Below, piece after piece: positions 33,859 through 46,554 of a stretch of 64,000 nt of DNA. The stretch is from Lycorma delicatula (Eukaryota > Arthropoda > Insecta > Hemiptera > Fulgoridae): the NCBI RefSeq assembly GCF_047948215.1, contig NC_134455.1:301090147-301154146 (forward strand), in the 5' to 3' direction. A program made the translations under genes and the position numbers. Within the stretch, counting starts at the first letter, position 1. Every line of letters starts with the position of its first letter. The notes under the pieces are model-generated. The model did no database searches and was not told the DNA's origin. It saw only the letters and a list, made by a program, of their open reading frames with translations.

Positions 33859-35369
33859 AATATTCATCAATCTATACTATCTATTAGGTACTAGTACAGT
33901 CCGCTTCACGTTAGCGTGGAATACAGTAAAATGCAGTACTCCTGTAGAACTATTATTTATCTTCTAAACTATTTCACTGTGGTAATCTCTAACAGAAGGT
34001 CATATTTAGCAGTAGTTTTAATAGAACCCATTCTCTTCTTCATAACCCTTTTTCTAGCGCATTTTAAACTAAAATTACTTGTATAAATAAAAAAGAACTA
34101 CATGGTTCAATGCTAACAAATTCCTACCTTTACCAGGATTTGAAGTTGCATATTTTGTTTAAAATACCATCGTATTCGGAAGAACTATCAGAAAACTTTC
34201 AAATTATATTAAAACCATAAATAAAACTTTGTTATTATTTATACTTAAATGAGTTTGATTTACATCTCTATTTACGACATTAAAATGTAATTAAACTTTT
34301 ACTTTTGTGGGTATTTTTTCTTAATCCCTGCAGACTTTCTTCAGATAAATTAAAACTGCTATAAGTACAGTAATGCAAGGTTTAATGTAACATGAAACTT
34401 TTATTTTATATAGGGATTCGCTAGATAAGCTACATCATAGTGAAATTTTTTCTTTAGTGTCGGGTACTTTATAATTACACCTAACAATTAATAGTATTTT
34501 AGGTTTGTGTATTTGCGTACACAAACGTATTTTTATGATCTTTTAATGTAAATTTATTTCAAATATTCCTTTTTTAATTAATAGATAAGGGAAAAAAATT
34601 TTTTGAGGATGGAAAAAAAATTCTACAATTTTTATGCCTGGATCCAAAATAATCTGTTTAATTTTATTTTAATAATATCTGGATTTTTGTGGGCTTTTAG
34701 TTTTCTTTCGCATTTTTTTTTAATTAAATATAATTTCTTCTTGTTTAAAGATGGTTTAATTGGAGGAGTAGTATTTCATCAGTAAATAAAGATACTTTAT
34801 ACGTACCAACGTGATGTTTCATGATTCAAAATATGTTTAAATTGAATGTTTCAAGTATTTTTACGTTACTATTCCTATATATACTACAAAGCTGTATAAA
34901 GTATTAAAAGTTTAAATATTGTCTTGTATTCGCAGTTATGTGTTATTAAGTGATAATTTGTAATTTTTCATTGTTATAAATATAGGTTTATTGTTTGAAG
35001 TATAATGAATTAGGATGTTCCGTATGTCCGTACATCGACGTGCAGACAAAGATACGAAGCTGTGTCAGATTGTAGAATTTATATATTGAGGAACAAAATA
35101 TGTAGTTATTGAAGATCATACTTTTTCTTCTTTTTTTTTTAATGGTTATATGTACACTTTTTTATCCATTTGACGTCCTTCCTGCTACTTCAATCTTCCA
35201 TCATATGTAAATGTTGTTAAAGCTGCTTTGATCGAGTACGGGTCTCTTTATATACTACTTGAATGGCTATTCATCAGCGAATATTACTATTGCGGTGTTA
35301 CATATTTTTACGTCAGATGTAAGTAGAGAAAACAGAAATGGAGCTAAAACATTTCCCCTTTTTTTTCCG
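33859..35369. other. AT-rich non-coding stretch
   Basis: No gene seen. The open frame at 34603-34785 is Phe/Ile-rich low-complexity translation and is not supported. Confidence 0.5.
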
Positions 35370-35625
35370 TAGGAGGAGGAAAATGCTCTCCAGCCGCCGC
35401 CAGGCCCGCTCTGTCGGCAAATGCGGGGCTCTCACCCGCTAAAAAACCTTCCCCTCTAGTCACGCAGGGGACAGACCTAATCCATATGGTATATACACAG
35501 CTCCTGCGCAACCGCTCTTGTCACCGAATTAAAATAAACAGAGCAACGACCCCAGAGAATCATCGGCGAACGACGACTCCGACAAGCCAAAACACTTCCC
35601 TTGGCTCCAATCTAAATTAATTTAG
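35370..35625. other. GC-rich fragment, possibly LINE-derived
   Basis: A 250-bp patch (ctccagccgccgccaggccc..., ctcctgcgcaaccgctcttg..., catcggcgaacgacgactcc) stands out sharply from AT-rich flanks. All frames have stops. The composition resembles the UTR or terminal parts of insect LINEs, such as the 3' end at 47925-48170, but I cannot assign it. Confidence 0.4.
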
Positions 35626-36019
35626 CTGATGACTGTTTACTTTTGAACCTTACCATGTAGTAAGCAATGCTTAAAATAAAATTTGATGATCAATAAATAT
35701 TGATGGAAAAACGGGTAGTTAATTTTGAACAAGTGACCTTTGTGCCATATGTCACAGAATATTTTACAAAAATCAAGAAAGATTTTGTAGTAATATTTTA
35801 AACACAAAAATAAGCATATCAATACATTAGCTATCTCGTTCAATTTAATCCTCTCTGAAAATATAAATTTCAACCTATCTAACCCCAGAGAAATTCAAGC
35901 TTTTCTTTTTATCCTTTACAATGTATTATTGAAATAATTAACAAATTATGGAAATATTATTTTGTTGCATCATATAAAGTACCTTAAAATAAAATAAATG
36001 ATGTTAAAAGTGAACATTA

Positions 36020-36083
36020 TTATACAACACACACACCCACACACACACACCTACACCCCCACACAGACACCCACACACACACT

Positions 36084-36115
<32 letters not shown>

Positions 36116-36116
36116 A
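36020..36116. repeat. (CA)n-(TA)n microsatellite
   Basis: A CA-rich run (about 36029-36090) passes into a (TA)n run (about 36091-36114). The open frame across it is an artefact of the repeat. Confidence 0.9.
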
Positions 36117-36294
36117 ATCACTTCACTTCGCCCGTGCTATATGGTTATTGCGTTTCCTGTCAATTTTTTATTTTTATTTTATATTTTTTAGTCTAATAAA
36201 CGGAGGCAGGTTGAGCCAATCCCGTTGCACTTACAGTAAATTTGGCAGTGGCTGTGTTGGTTGAGCCGCCGCACACCGTCGCACACCTTCAAAA

Positions 36295-36560
36295 ATCAAA
36301 ATTCGAAAAAATCCGAAAATGGTTTTTAGATTTTTATCTGAAGAGTATTTGCAAGCCCAAATCGACTGAATATCTGGTTTAATACAATCTAAAATAGGGA
36401 GTATTTGCAATCATTTTTTAAATGATTTTAATGTTTCTTCATCCCTTTCAAAGTCGAATTTCAGAAAATTTATAAATTGGTTTTTAGATATTTACATGAA
36501 GATTACACACACCAAAAATCAAGTTAATATCTTCATTTTTTAACGAAAATTTAAAAAAAA
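36295..36560 (+). repeat. Two-copy tandem repeat, about 165-bp unit
   Basis: 'caaaattcgaaaaaatccga', 'aaatggtttttagatttttatctgaaga' near 36297-36350 recurs in diverged form as 'caaagtcgaatttcagaaaa', 'aaattggtttttagatatttacatgaaga' near 36460-36510, both followed by 'aaatc.a.ttaatatct'-like sequence. Non-coding. The sequence just before (36185-36290) is GC-richer, with two 'ggttgagcc' motifs. Confidence 0.5.
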
Positions 36561-36754
36561 TTAAATTTTGTTGTTACACCATTTTAACCTTTAAACAAAT
36601 AATTCCAAAAATCCTTTCTCATTTATTTTTTCCCGTAAGAAGAACGTGTATACAAATTTTCTTCAACTTATCTTTAGTAGTTTTTGTTGGGCGTTGATTA
36701 TGAATCACTCACGACATGTTCTTTTATATATATACATATATACATATGTTCATA

Positions 36755-37812
36755 GATTTTTGGGAAGGCATATGACAGTTTGCGAAGAAGTAAAATTATT
36801 AGGATACTGGTTGAGCTGGGATTTCCTGGTAAGTTGTTCAGGAGGATTTTTGTACGCCTTGATGATACAGAAAATACAGGGAAGATTGGAAATAAGTGAA
36901 CTGAATTTTTCTGGTCTTGTACAGATGAGAGATAGGTAAATGCTGTGTCAGCTTTGATTTTTAATCTGATGTTGGAATGGATTTATAGAAAGGTATTTTG
37001 GAGAGAAACTGAATAGTTCGGAAGGAAATTGCATTTGCTGGCGTCTGCTGATTGGTTAAAACAAAATCGAATTGGAGGATATGTTGATACCTTTTGAGAA
37101 AATGTAAAAGCAAATAGGTTTGGAGATAAACGAGTAAAAGACAATGTACATGATGGTTACGAGTAGTGAAGAGGTTGGAGAGGGAATTGTTGCGTTTGAT
37201 CAGAAGCGATACAGAAGGGTAAATGAAGTTAATTATCTGGAAGTGATGATCAATGATACGATGGGAGGTGAGTGAGAAATAAGGGGGAGATTAAGTAAGG
37301 GAAATAGAGCCTTGTATGTGCTGGTGTTGAGATGAAAGACAGTTTCTAGAGCTTCTAAATTGAGAATATACGACGGTGTTACGTCGTATATTCTCAGTTT
37401 ACATTGACATAGGGATATAAAATGTGGGCAATTATTAAAAGAGAGGAAAGTAACAAGTTAGTAGTATTTCAGAATAGAGTTTTGAGAAACATTTTTAGAT
37501 CTGTGAAGGAGTGAAGAACAAGAAAAAGGAGAAAGAGAAGGAATTAGGAATTGGACGAGATATACAGTGATGATGGAATTGTGAGGATGGTGCGGATGAA
37601 TAAGAAAAGATGGGCGGGTCATGTAGTCAGAACGGAGGAGGACAGGATAATTTAGGGGTGCTAACGCATAGTGCAGAGTTGAAAAGTAGAAAAGAAAAAG
37701 CTAGACGGAGATGGTGTGATGGTATCAGGAAGGATTTTGGTGAAGGCTGGTTGGAAGTAGCAAAGAAGAAGGAGAGGTTAAAGAGAATTTTTTCGCTAGT
37801 CATGAATCCGTG
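36755..37812 (+). pseudogene. LINE reverse transcriptase (non-LINE-A), degenerate
   Basis: RT pieces in several plus frames: KAYDSLRR-like palm start (36766-36790, sequence 'aaggcatatgacagtttgcg'), ELGFPGKLVRRIFVRLDDT (about 36812-36870), an IFNLMLEWIYRK block (about 36958-36995), GLEINE then KT.YM (about 37120-37155), a VNYLEVMIND block standing for the usual YLG motif (about 37225-37255), GNRALY, SKLRIYDG, FQNRVLRNIFR (about 37467-37500), NKKRWAGHVVRTEED (about 37600-37645) and RRRWCDGIRKDFGEGWLEVA (about 37703-37762). A perfect 15-bp inverted repeat interrupts the C-terminal region. The YADD motif was not found. Dead copy. Confidence 0.75.
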
Positions 37813-38639
37813 AGACTTATCAAGATCAAAATAATATAGTGTAATAAATGTAAAAAGAGGCTTAAAGCAATTATCTTTCTCAGAGGGAAGCTTTAGAATA
37901 ATTATTAAGACAATGTAATATAATATATAAAAAATTTTATTTTTAGTTACAAGAAATGAGGAGAAATATATTTACGAACATTTAATGAATTTCATTGTAT
38001 AATAAAACAAAACACAAGAAGGCAGTGAATTTTTTTTTTAAAAAGAAATTTCTTTGTAATCGAATAATACAATAAACCATAAAATATGTAAAGTTCATGT
38101 CCTTTGAAAATTGAAGTCTACCAGAATTAAATATAAAACAAGTATTGAGAATATTTAAAACGTAATTGTGAGTTACTCGCTAAAACTTTCTATTGGTAGC
38201 AGTTATGATATAAATTATAATCAATAAAAAAAATTTGAATTTAAAAAAAAGAGAATGTTTTAAATGTTTATTTTATACAAACTGATGAAGTAAACAAATT
38301 ATATTAAAGACTTCAGAAAAAAAAAATTCTGTAAAAAAACTGGTAATTTATCAGCAGAAAATATCAACGCTGCCAGCTTTTGGCCCCAAATAACGGTCTG
38401 AGAGAGTAATTATTTTTTTTTTTTAATTTTAGAATATTTATCATATACAAAATAAAATGTAATAACCATTATTATTAGCCTTTTTACTTTCAGTTACTAA
38501 CGTATTAACGTACACCGACCGATTTCAAATTCCTAATTTGTTTTTTTATGAGTAATTTATCACGTCATTACATAAGCTTGAAGGTTGTGAGTGGAAAATA
38601 GGAAGTAGAAGTTTGAAGGATCTAAAAAATTTCAAGCTG

Positions 38640-38765
38640 ACCGGGTTTCGAACCCGAAATAACAAAAAGTGTAATTATTGATAATTATTATTTTTTAACA
38701 CTTGTAGTTTTCTTTGACTATTTACATTAATATTTTATCACTATGCCAACGGGAAGTCGGTATGA
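38640..38765 (-). mobile_element. Possible antisense tRNA-derived SINE head
   Basis: On the minus strand, a box A-like TGGCATAGTGATAAAA (about 38742-38757) is followed by a box B-like GGGTTCGAAACCC (about 38647-38659). The A-B spacing is wider than in a tRNA because of an AT-rich insert, so this is either an aberrant SINE or two chance matches. Confidence 0.35.
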
Positions 38766-41700
38766 TTATTAATAGCGTATGATTATTCTGGTAAAAATCT
38801 GCAGGATAATACCTGGAGAAAATAGCGTAAAAAAAGTGACTTATGGGCTCATATTCCAATCACACTCTTCGTTACTTAAATGAAAATAATAATTTAATGG
38901 GCCTAATTCTATTTGAAATTAGTATAATCGTATTTATTATTTCTATTAGATCTTATTTCAATAAAAAAAGTTAAACCTTACGTATATCTTTATTATCTCA
39001 GAACCATTAATGAAGTTTTTTTAGTTATTGCAGTGTGCTATATTTAATCTCATAATATTTTTCTTGTAGTAATTTTTTTTTTTTTTTGTAGGTGAGTTCT
39101 GGTATTTTCCTTCGAATTGAACTTCCTTTTCTGTAAGTAATATTATTCTTTCTTTTACTGATATTTAACTTTATTGAAGCTATTTAGTTCAGAATATGTT
39201 TTAGTTTCTCGGATGTTGAATTTCAACCTTAAGATAATACAATAACCTTTTGCAATATTTTCAGAAAATATCATGATTTAATCTATTTTTTATTTTTTAT
39301 TGATCTATGTTACAAAAATAAACTCTATTATGTTTTAATGTATGGGAAAACCTCCCATATGAAAACTTATTCCAACAGAACATTAAATTGTTAGCCTTAA
39401 GAATATTTACAAAAATAATCACTTTAGAGAAAATAAAATAGAATTTTCGTAAACATGGAAGTATAATGTAAACTTGGAAACTATCTGCTCTAGGAAGGGA
39501 AAAAAGATTGGAGTTTTCTACCATGTCAAAAAAAGGAGAAAGCAAGACATATATAAAAATGCGGGGAATAAATCTTAATAAGAACTAAGAAGAATGCCTT
39601 TAGAATTTTATAAATAAAACTGTTTATAAAATATTCTTTTTTTTTCAACAGCTTTCTTATAATTTTTCTTACTCGCTTGAAGTTAAGAAATAAACATCCA
39701 CCTTCCGAGATGGGAAGCATCCGAACCCGGTATCAGTGCAAGATATTAATTTAAACTAATGAATCTCTTTACGGTCAGTACTGGTAGTAACTCAAGGACC
39801 CTTATTAAATAGAGTGAAATGGAGCTCTTTACTTGATCACTGGAGGAAACTAACGAGTACGCAGCAATAATAATTGTTTATGGTTAATATAAGTTGCCAT
39901 AGCTACCTTTAAAATATACTTATAATTATTAAAAAATAAATCGATTTGAATTTATATCCAAATTATGCGGCAAAAAGTTTTAATAAATATATTCTTATTA
40001 TAATTTCTTTACGTATTTCCTGTAAAATACATCTGGCATTAAATGAAAATGAATTTAATTTTTATGAAATTGAATTGGGATGTGGCTAAATATTTATTAT
40101 GGTTATAATAAGACTGCAAAGTTTTATTACAATCGATGTAGTCATTCTTGCGTAATCAGGACAAACAGATTCAAGATGATTTAATTAGATAGTACAATGT
40201 AATTAATTATCAATTTCTATTCATCATAATTGTCCATAAAATATTAACGAGTATTTTTTATAAACGGATAGTTAATGAACGAATATATTCAGAAACCGGG
40301 TTGAGAACAAATCCCGACAGGATCGCTCTGCGACGGTTTAATGTTGGGGGCTTGGATTTTATTAGTCGGGAAGGAAATAGCCTTTCAGCTTTAGTTCTAG
40401 TAATATATATAAAATTATTTGATATATATCATATGACATGACGTAAGTAGAGGTAGGCTGCAAGTTCTGACTCAGCCTACCAAATTATTTACGAAATTAT
40501 GCAATATAAGATAATACTTGTCTTACATGTTTCATATTAAATATATCATGGTTTATAGATGCTTCAGCTTTTGTTTGAGTGGTATGATAACAACAAAAGA
40601 GAAATTTAGGAAAAAAACAGTTCAATAAAATAGCAACTTGATTTTGGAAATAAGTTTTTAAAATTTTTTTCTCGAGAAGTGCTAAAAATCTCTTAGAACC
40701 AATCAAAGTGAACTATAAGCGAATATAACTAATTTGTTTTTATTTGTTAATAAATAAAATACATTATACACGGAATACTAATTAAATCAAAGGAATAGGT
40801 TAGATAAATTTTATAGGTTTACCCAAACATTTGCATCAGTTTAATTCGTTTAAACATTTTTAACTTACTGAAGTTAGAATAAGTTGGTTTTTAATCCTTA
40901 AAACACAAACATTAAACTATAAAATATATTTACATAATCATTAGTCCCTAATTATTAATACATACAGTAGATATGGAAAAACTGGCATGATTATTAATCA
41001 ATACATTGAATAATGACCCGGTTCATATATTGAATCACTGAATGTTTCAAAGAACTCATATTCTTTGTAAACTCAATAATCTTGGATTATGCAACAATTT
41101 TTTTTTTGTTTAATATCCAGCAATTACATAATAGAATCAGCACTTAATAGATAGTTTGATTTATAATAATTCAAAGCTTGGACAAAGGCAGCGCCAAGCA
41201 GGATGTTCTATTATATAGTTTATCAACTTTCAGAAAAAATATAAAATTTTTCAATCTACATTCACTGACGACGTTGAATATATAATGTTGATCCCGACAA
41301 TGTAAAAATCTATAGAAAAATAAGAATACAAGTTTAATAAGATAAGGAAATTTTTACACGTTTTTAAAAATCAGACTTAAACAAAATATAACATACAACT
41401 TCAAGAAAAGAATTTAATATTATATTAAATCTATGAACATATTCCGCTTGATTGCGCCAAATTCACAGCATTAGAAGAAAAATGCCTTCTTATATATTTT
41501 CTTTTTTTATGTTAACACAACTTTTCATCAACGTCAGTATCTACTGACATCTAACTGTATAAAAGTTTTAGGTTTAAAAATTAGTACTTTTATATTCAAT
41601 TATACTCCACAAAATAATATAAATTTGAAGAAGTTATTTTAATTGTAGCTGCGTGTTGTAGAAATTTTATTAAACTAACTCACAGCAGAGTTGATTATTT

Positions 41701-41947
41701 TCTCGATTTAATAATACTTTAAAATACATGTTATTATGTCAGATTAAATGTCAGACGATAGTACAACTGCATGAAACTGTGTTAGCTGATGCTTATCACG
41801 CTAGTAAGACTTCATTACTGTTATTCACGCAAGACTAGAATTATGTTTTAATGTTCTAGGGCAATAAACTATTTTAATTGTTGATTCATACAAATTATCT
41901 GAAAGTTATCTAGTTGCTATCTATTATTGTAACAAAAATTAAATTTT

Positions 41948-41951
<4 letters not shown>

Positions 41952-42031
<80 letters not shown>
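41952..42031. repeat. (TA)n microsatellite, about 80 bp
   Basis: Uninterrupted TA alternation, the longest in the window. Confidence 0.98.
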
Positions 42032-42035
<4 letters not shown>

Positions 42036-42385
42036 CACCTAAACTTTTTTTTTAAATTTTAGTAATTTTACTAAAACATTATTTAATAGTTGAATTAAGT
42101 CCTATTCCAAAATGAATTAATTAATAAATATTCCCTGTTCATAAGAAATATTAGGCCTAAATTTGACAGTTTATAACAAATTAGCCACTGAAGTTATATA
42201 CATGTAAATCGTATCAATAACCTTCCTATTCTCCTAGCAATAGATTACCTAATTAATATTAAAACATTTATCAATGATTATTTATCTTTTCGAAAAAATT
42301 GCACAACAGCAAAATTTGAAGGTCTGATTTTTTTTTTAAGATTAAATTTTGTCACTAATTTTTATTTTTTGTTATTGTTATTATT

Positions 42386-42444
<59 letters not shown>
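42386..42444. repeat. (TTA)n microsatellite
   Basis: About 19 units of a trinucleotide repeat with an irregular left edge. Confidence 0.95.
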
Positions 42445-42445
<1 letters not shown>

Positions 42446-43737
42446 TCATTTTAATAAAATCTTCGCTGGTTAATAAACGTTTTTCGCCGGATAAGGAAAA
42501 GTGTTTCTGACATTTTAAATTATCTTTCAATTTTGGAAAATTATTTTAAATAATGAAAGTTGTTGAAGATTAAATTTAAAATAAATTCATTCCAAAATAA
42601 ATATGTTAAAGGAAGTGTTCTTATGTAAAATTATTTAGTACTTGATACTACAATCAATTTAATAAAAAAATAATAAAGACTAGCGGAATTTCATCCCCCA
42701 GACCACCCCCACGGTGATCTATCCCAAGCTCCCCTTGAATAAATAATAATTTTTATAATGATTTAAAGAATAACCAGTTTGATTGTTAGAATTTCTCGAC
42801 ATAAACAAACTTGTCGCTTAATTCAGAATATTTTATTAAAGATAAAAAAGTATTGCATAATTAGTTTTACGAAAATCAAATAACTGTTTACTTTAGAAAG
42901 GAATAATGTTACTTATCAACATTTGAAACATAGAATTATGATTTTCATTTTCAGTATAATTTTTTGATAATGAATTTGCTATAAATATTTAATATTTTGT
43001 TCAAATTCCCCTCCCGAAAATTGCAACATAAAACTTTTTATATAGATCAGTCACCGAAAAATTGTCTAAATATTTTCTCACAATTACAAAATTTAAAAAA
43101 AAAGTTATTGCATTCACAATTAGAAATTTTTTTAAAAAAATAATCAAAAAAAAGGTGATTATTTAAAAAAAATATAGATAATATAAATATACCTGAAGTA
43201 AAATAAACTCACGAAAGTATTTGCCTTCGTTAAAAGGTTTAGACAATACAGTCACTATAGATAGTGTAATAATGATGATAACGAAGCTTGATTTTATGAA
43301 AATTTAAATCTTCATAATTTGTTCATATCCAGTAAATATTAATAAATTTTTTTCACGTATTATCGTTAAGAGGTTGTTATTGGTTCAATTTACTTGTTAG
43401 CTTTACTAAGCTTATTAAAAATATGGAAAAACCTTAACTGTAAAAAAAATTATATTTTTCAAATTTTCGAGAGAAAATAGTGAGGTAATTTTTCGATATG
43501 AATTCACCGTACTATAACATATAACTTTTTATATCACACTTGAAAACTTATTTTTTAATGAGAAAAGCTCTTATAAAATAATAATTTATTTGAGATTACT
43601 TGAAGAAAAATTTAAGCAAAAGACTTTTTTTAAGATAACAGTATAATTAAACAGTTTGATCAAAATCAACAACGTATGGTATCAATTTTTCTGTAGTTAT
43701 ATTTAAAAAGCAAATTTAATTTCTATCGATTCAACTG

Positions 43738-44262
43738 ACACCTTTTCTTCAGTTTTTTTAACTTCAATCTATATTTTATTATCAGTAAATTATGATTGCT
43801 TTCCGTTTTTAGACTTCTAACATTCCACGTTCCGACTCGTATAATTGTTATTTTTTTAATTTTCTGGTGACCGCTTCCTTAGTAGTCCCAACCCGGAGAT
43901 CCGAACTGGGAACAAGTTTCCCTCCGGAATATTTTACCAAGGAAGGAGCCTGCATCTTTATTACATGAAAATGCAGCGAGCTACATTTTCTTCGAATAAA
44001 AACAGCCATAGTTTTCTATTGCTTTCATCTGCGCAGTACTCAGAAGATCGAATGATGTTGACATGACCGTTTAAGTTCTCCTGACCTACACCCTTAACAA
44101 CTACTGAAAGAGCTGCTGCCCTCTTTCAGGAATCATTCCTTAGTCTGGCTCTCAACAGATACCTCCCCAAAATGGTTACAACTTTGGTCCAGCTACTCTG
44201 TATCACTGAGCATTCAAGTCCCGTCAACATCGGCATGGTCTCATGATTCATAGAGGGAGTGA
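43738..44262 (-). mobile_element. LINE-A 5' fragment with large internal deletion and no 3' end
   Basis: The minus strand begins at the LINE-A 5' terminus (44262, CCTCTATGAATCATGAGACC), runs through the 5' UTR and into the endonuclease start (IRVGTWNVRSLK type, about 43850-43805). It then jumps to the end of the endonuclease (SDHNLVI-like text, about 43800-43740), so about 0.6 kb is missing. It stops at the CQMNR equivalent near 43738, with no RT and no poly-A. TPRT normally loses 5' ends, not 3' ends, so later deletion is implied. Confidence 0.85.
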
Positions 44263-45059
44263 CATCTTCTTTACGACCTCAATTTTAATGATTATGAAGT
44301 AATGTTATTTATTTTAGCTGTCGATTTTATTAATTGACTTTTAACAATTTTATTTAAAAATCAATTTAATAAAATATGTTATTTTTAAAAAAGTTTAATA
44401 TAAATAGATAATAGATTTGCCTAATCATTAATTATAAAACACTTTGATCTATCACTGATTTATATGCATATCGATAGCCAAGGTTATATTCTAAATATAA
44501 GTGAAAAGAGATACGATTTGACTCAGCAAAATTGTTGTAGTAAACGGTTACACTTATTCGTTAATTCTACGTTCTAGCAAAAAAAGTGACGTGATTATTT
44601 TTCTCATTTAAATCGTAGCTGATATTATTTAAAAGCTCGGCCTAAGAATTTTTACTAAAAGAGTTGTTAGAAAATATAGAAAGTTAACCAGTTAACGAAG
44701 TTAAATTGATAAATTTTTTTCGCTTTTAATATTATAAAAATATTGCATAATATAATTTTTTTAAATGCGAGGAAAAATACGTAGACTTTTGTCAATAATC
44801 TACAAATGAGTTCATTGAGTAATAAATATTTCTTAATATCTTCTAATTATTTTTTTTTCTTTTTGCTGAATTTATTTACTATTAGCTTCTACAATGAAGC
44901 TATAAGTAAGTCGTATGACTGACGACCACTTGAAAGGGACCACCCAATGATAATCCTCAAGTAATACAAAAGCAACAGTATAACATTAAAAATATACCAT
45001 TTGACAGTGCTTTTGAATGTCCATTCTGCATTAGCATTAAAACAACAAAATAAATAATA
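44263..45059. other. AT-rich spacer
   Basis: Nothing recognised. Confidence 0.45.
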
Positions 45060-45612
45060 ACTTTAAATAGAACAGTAAATGAAACAGTAATTTTTAAATA
45101 GCCAAGAAACAATAAACGTGAGCACCAAGCTGCCAAACCGGATCTTCATAACGGGCCATCAAGATCAAGTACAATGAGCCTTTTTAGCCTCCTATCGTTC
45201 TCGTTATCGTCTACCAGATTCAAAGCGAGATGATTAATTTGCATATCCAACCTGGGCACATACCTCGAAACTAGACTTGTAACCTTCCTCTCGAACGTAT
45301 GGAGTGGCTACAAGATCGTGAATCTCATCATCCTTCGCAAACCAGGCGCGTGGATTATGTTCCGTAGAGGTTTGTTCTGAAATCGTTAAATGACTTCAAT
45401 CTTCCTGTTACTGGCGGTTCCCCAGAGTTCAATCCCGTACATTTATATCGGTTTCAAGAAATCCTTGCAGAACAGAACCTTGTTTGACAAAGAAAGTTGT
45501 GATCTCTTGCCCAACACTCAGTACATCTTCTTAAACTTAATATCAAGCAACTTCTTCTTCTCATTGGATCCGAAGGCCAATAGTTGGGTGAAATCCAGAG
45601 AAAACATGTAGC
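45060..45612 (-). pseudogene. Jockey-type LINE RT C-terminal region
   Basis: The minus strand reads KKKLLDIKFKKMY, then VLGKRSQLSLSNKVLF, LKPI, MYGIELWGTASNRKIEVI, RFQNKPLRNIIHAP, and, after a frameshift, PWFAKDDEIHDLVATPYVREE-type text, YVPRLDMQINHLALNLVDD and RRLKRLIVLDL. This matches the post-palm part of Jockey-clade RTs (IQLWGTAS.SNI, RFQ.K.LR). Two or three in-frame stops and a frameshift are present. The palm domain is missing, and no poly-A was located. Confidence 0.75.
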
Positions 45613-45862
45613 CGTATCCTTTCAACAGACATCTTTAGGGACCTTCCATGTAGAAGGTGCTATTTAAGGTATATGGTCGGGAACACCGACCATATTTTAT
45701 TCAGATATTTTCAGCCGTATTCATAACATTTTGGATTGATTTTAGTTTATTAGATCAAATTGAAATTTTATAATTAGCACAATTTTTATTACAATGTTTA
45801 ATACTAGAATATTGCAAATAATGTATCACTTATACATAAAATTCTTTACTACCTACGCCTAC

Positions 45863-45958
45863 TCTTCTCTCTCAATCTCTCTCCCTCACTCTTTCTCTCT
45901 CTTTTTGTTTAGCCTCCGGAACAACCTAAGGTATTACTTCAGAGGATGAATGAGGATG
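45863..45958 (-). mobile_element. SINE tail fragment with pyrimidine microsatellite
   Basis: A CT-rich run (45863-45903) followed by 'gcctccggaacaacctaagg', 'tattacttcagaggatgaat', 'gaggatgata', the antisense of the SINE tail. The body and head are absent: at about 45959 the sequence changes to ORF1-like text. The CT run is the extended purine tail of the SINE. Confidence 0.7.
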
Positions 45959-45961
45959 ATA

Positions 45962-46488
45962 GTATGCCCTATCAGGTTATTTTCGTGAAAAACAGAAATT
46001 ATTTTTTTGTGCTCCTAATATCCTTCAAAAGCAGCCGAAGTTCTTTACTGTTTATTATTTTCACGGTGTATTCCGACTTGTTCACCACCATACTATACAA
46101 TACTATCGAAAACGGCTTAACGTCTTCCTTTTGTGAAGCAGCACCGTCAGTCTCCTCCACCGGCAGACGTTCAAATTTATTCGAGAGAGGTATGTCAATC
46201 CAAGGAGTGGTGTCAGTTACCGGCAACGTACGTAAAACCGGCACCGTTAGCCATGGTGGAGACCGGAATCGAGTCCGTAATATCAGAGTCACTGCTATTA
46301 CCCGAAGAACTACTCATATTTTCAACGATCTCATTCCTCATTAATTTCCTTCGCGACGACTTCTGTGGAACTAGATTGGAGTAATTGAATTGGCCAGGTT
46401 TTCTATACACCTGCGTGTTATTTTTTACCGCCTCGCAGCTGTCGTTCACTGAGTGGTTGCTATGCGGAACAACTGGAAACTGATCCAT
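45962..46488 (-). pseudogene. Possible Jockey-type LINE ORF1 (gag-like) fragment
   Basis: From the ATG at 46488, MDQFPVVPHSNHSVNDSCEA leads into a polar, Ser-rich stretch (SSSSGNSSDSD) and stops at 46213. A second frame (46292-45999) continues with WIDIPLSNKFERLPVEETDG, then KPFSIVLYSMVVNK and VKIINSKELRLLL. The last part resembles the hydrophobic 'PPPI.L.G...' segment of Jockey ORF1 proteins ahead of the zinc knuckles, which are missing. It is truncated by the SINE tail at 45958. It may be the ORF1 of the same element as the RT at 45060-45612, on the same strand. The family assignment is an inference. Confidence 0.4.
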
Positions 46489-46554
46489 AGCAACGCCGCG
46501 ACCGATAGGTTATGTACATATATTGCCTTCATTATATGCCTTCTTATTTTTGCT

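Larger units (their letters stand above)
38770..43737. other. AT-rich non-coding stretch with two large microsatellites
   Basis: No gene seen in about 5 kb. It holds a long (TA)n tract (41952-42031) and a (TTA)n tract (about 42386-42444). Short T-arm-like strings near 39715-39745 and 40295-40320 ('gaacccggtatc', 'aaccgggttgag') may be SINE scraps. The small open frames here are low-complexity. Confidence 0.5.

Noticed and set aside
34603..34785. Hydrophobic small ORF, possible membrane protein
   Set aside because: Phe/Ile/Leu richness is expected from T-rich DNA. There is no promoter, splice or similarity evidence.
35998..36264. ORF across the CA/TA repeat
   Set aside because: The translation (THPHTHTY, then IYIYIY) comes from the microsatellite.
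45640..45720. Hairpin 'tatggtcgggaacaccgaccata' as a terminator
   Set aside because: A short inverted repeat without transcription context. Intrinsic terminators are not expected in this type of genome.
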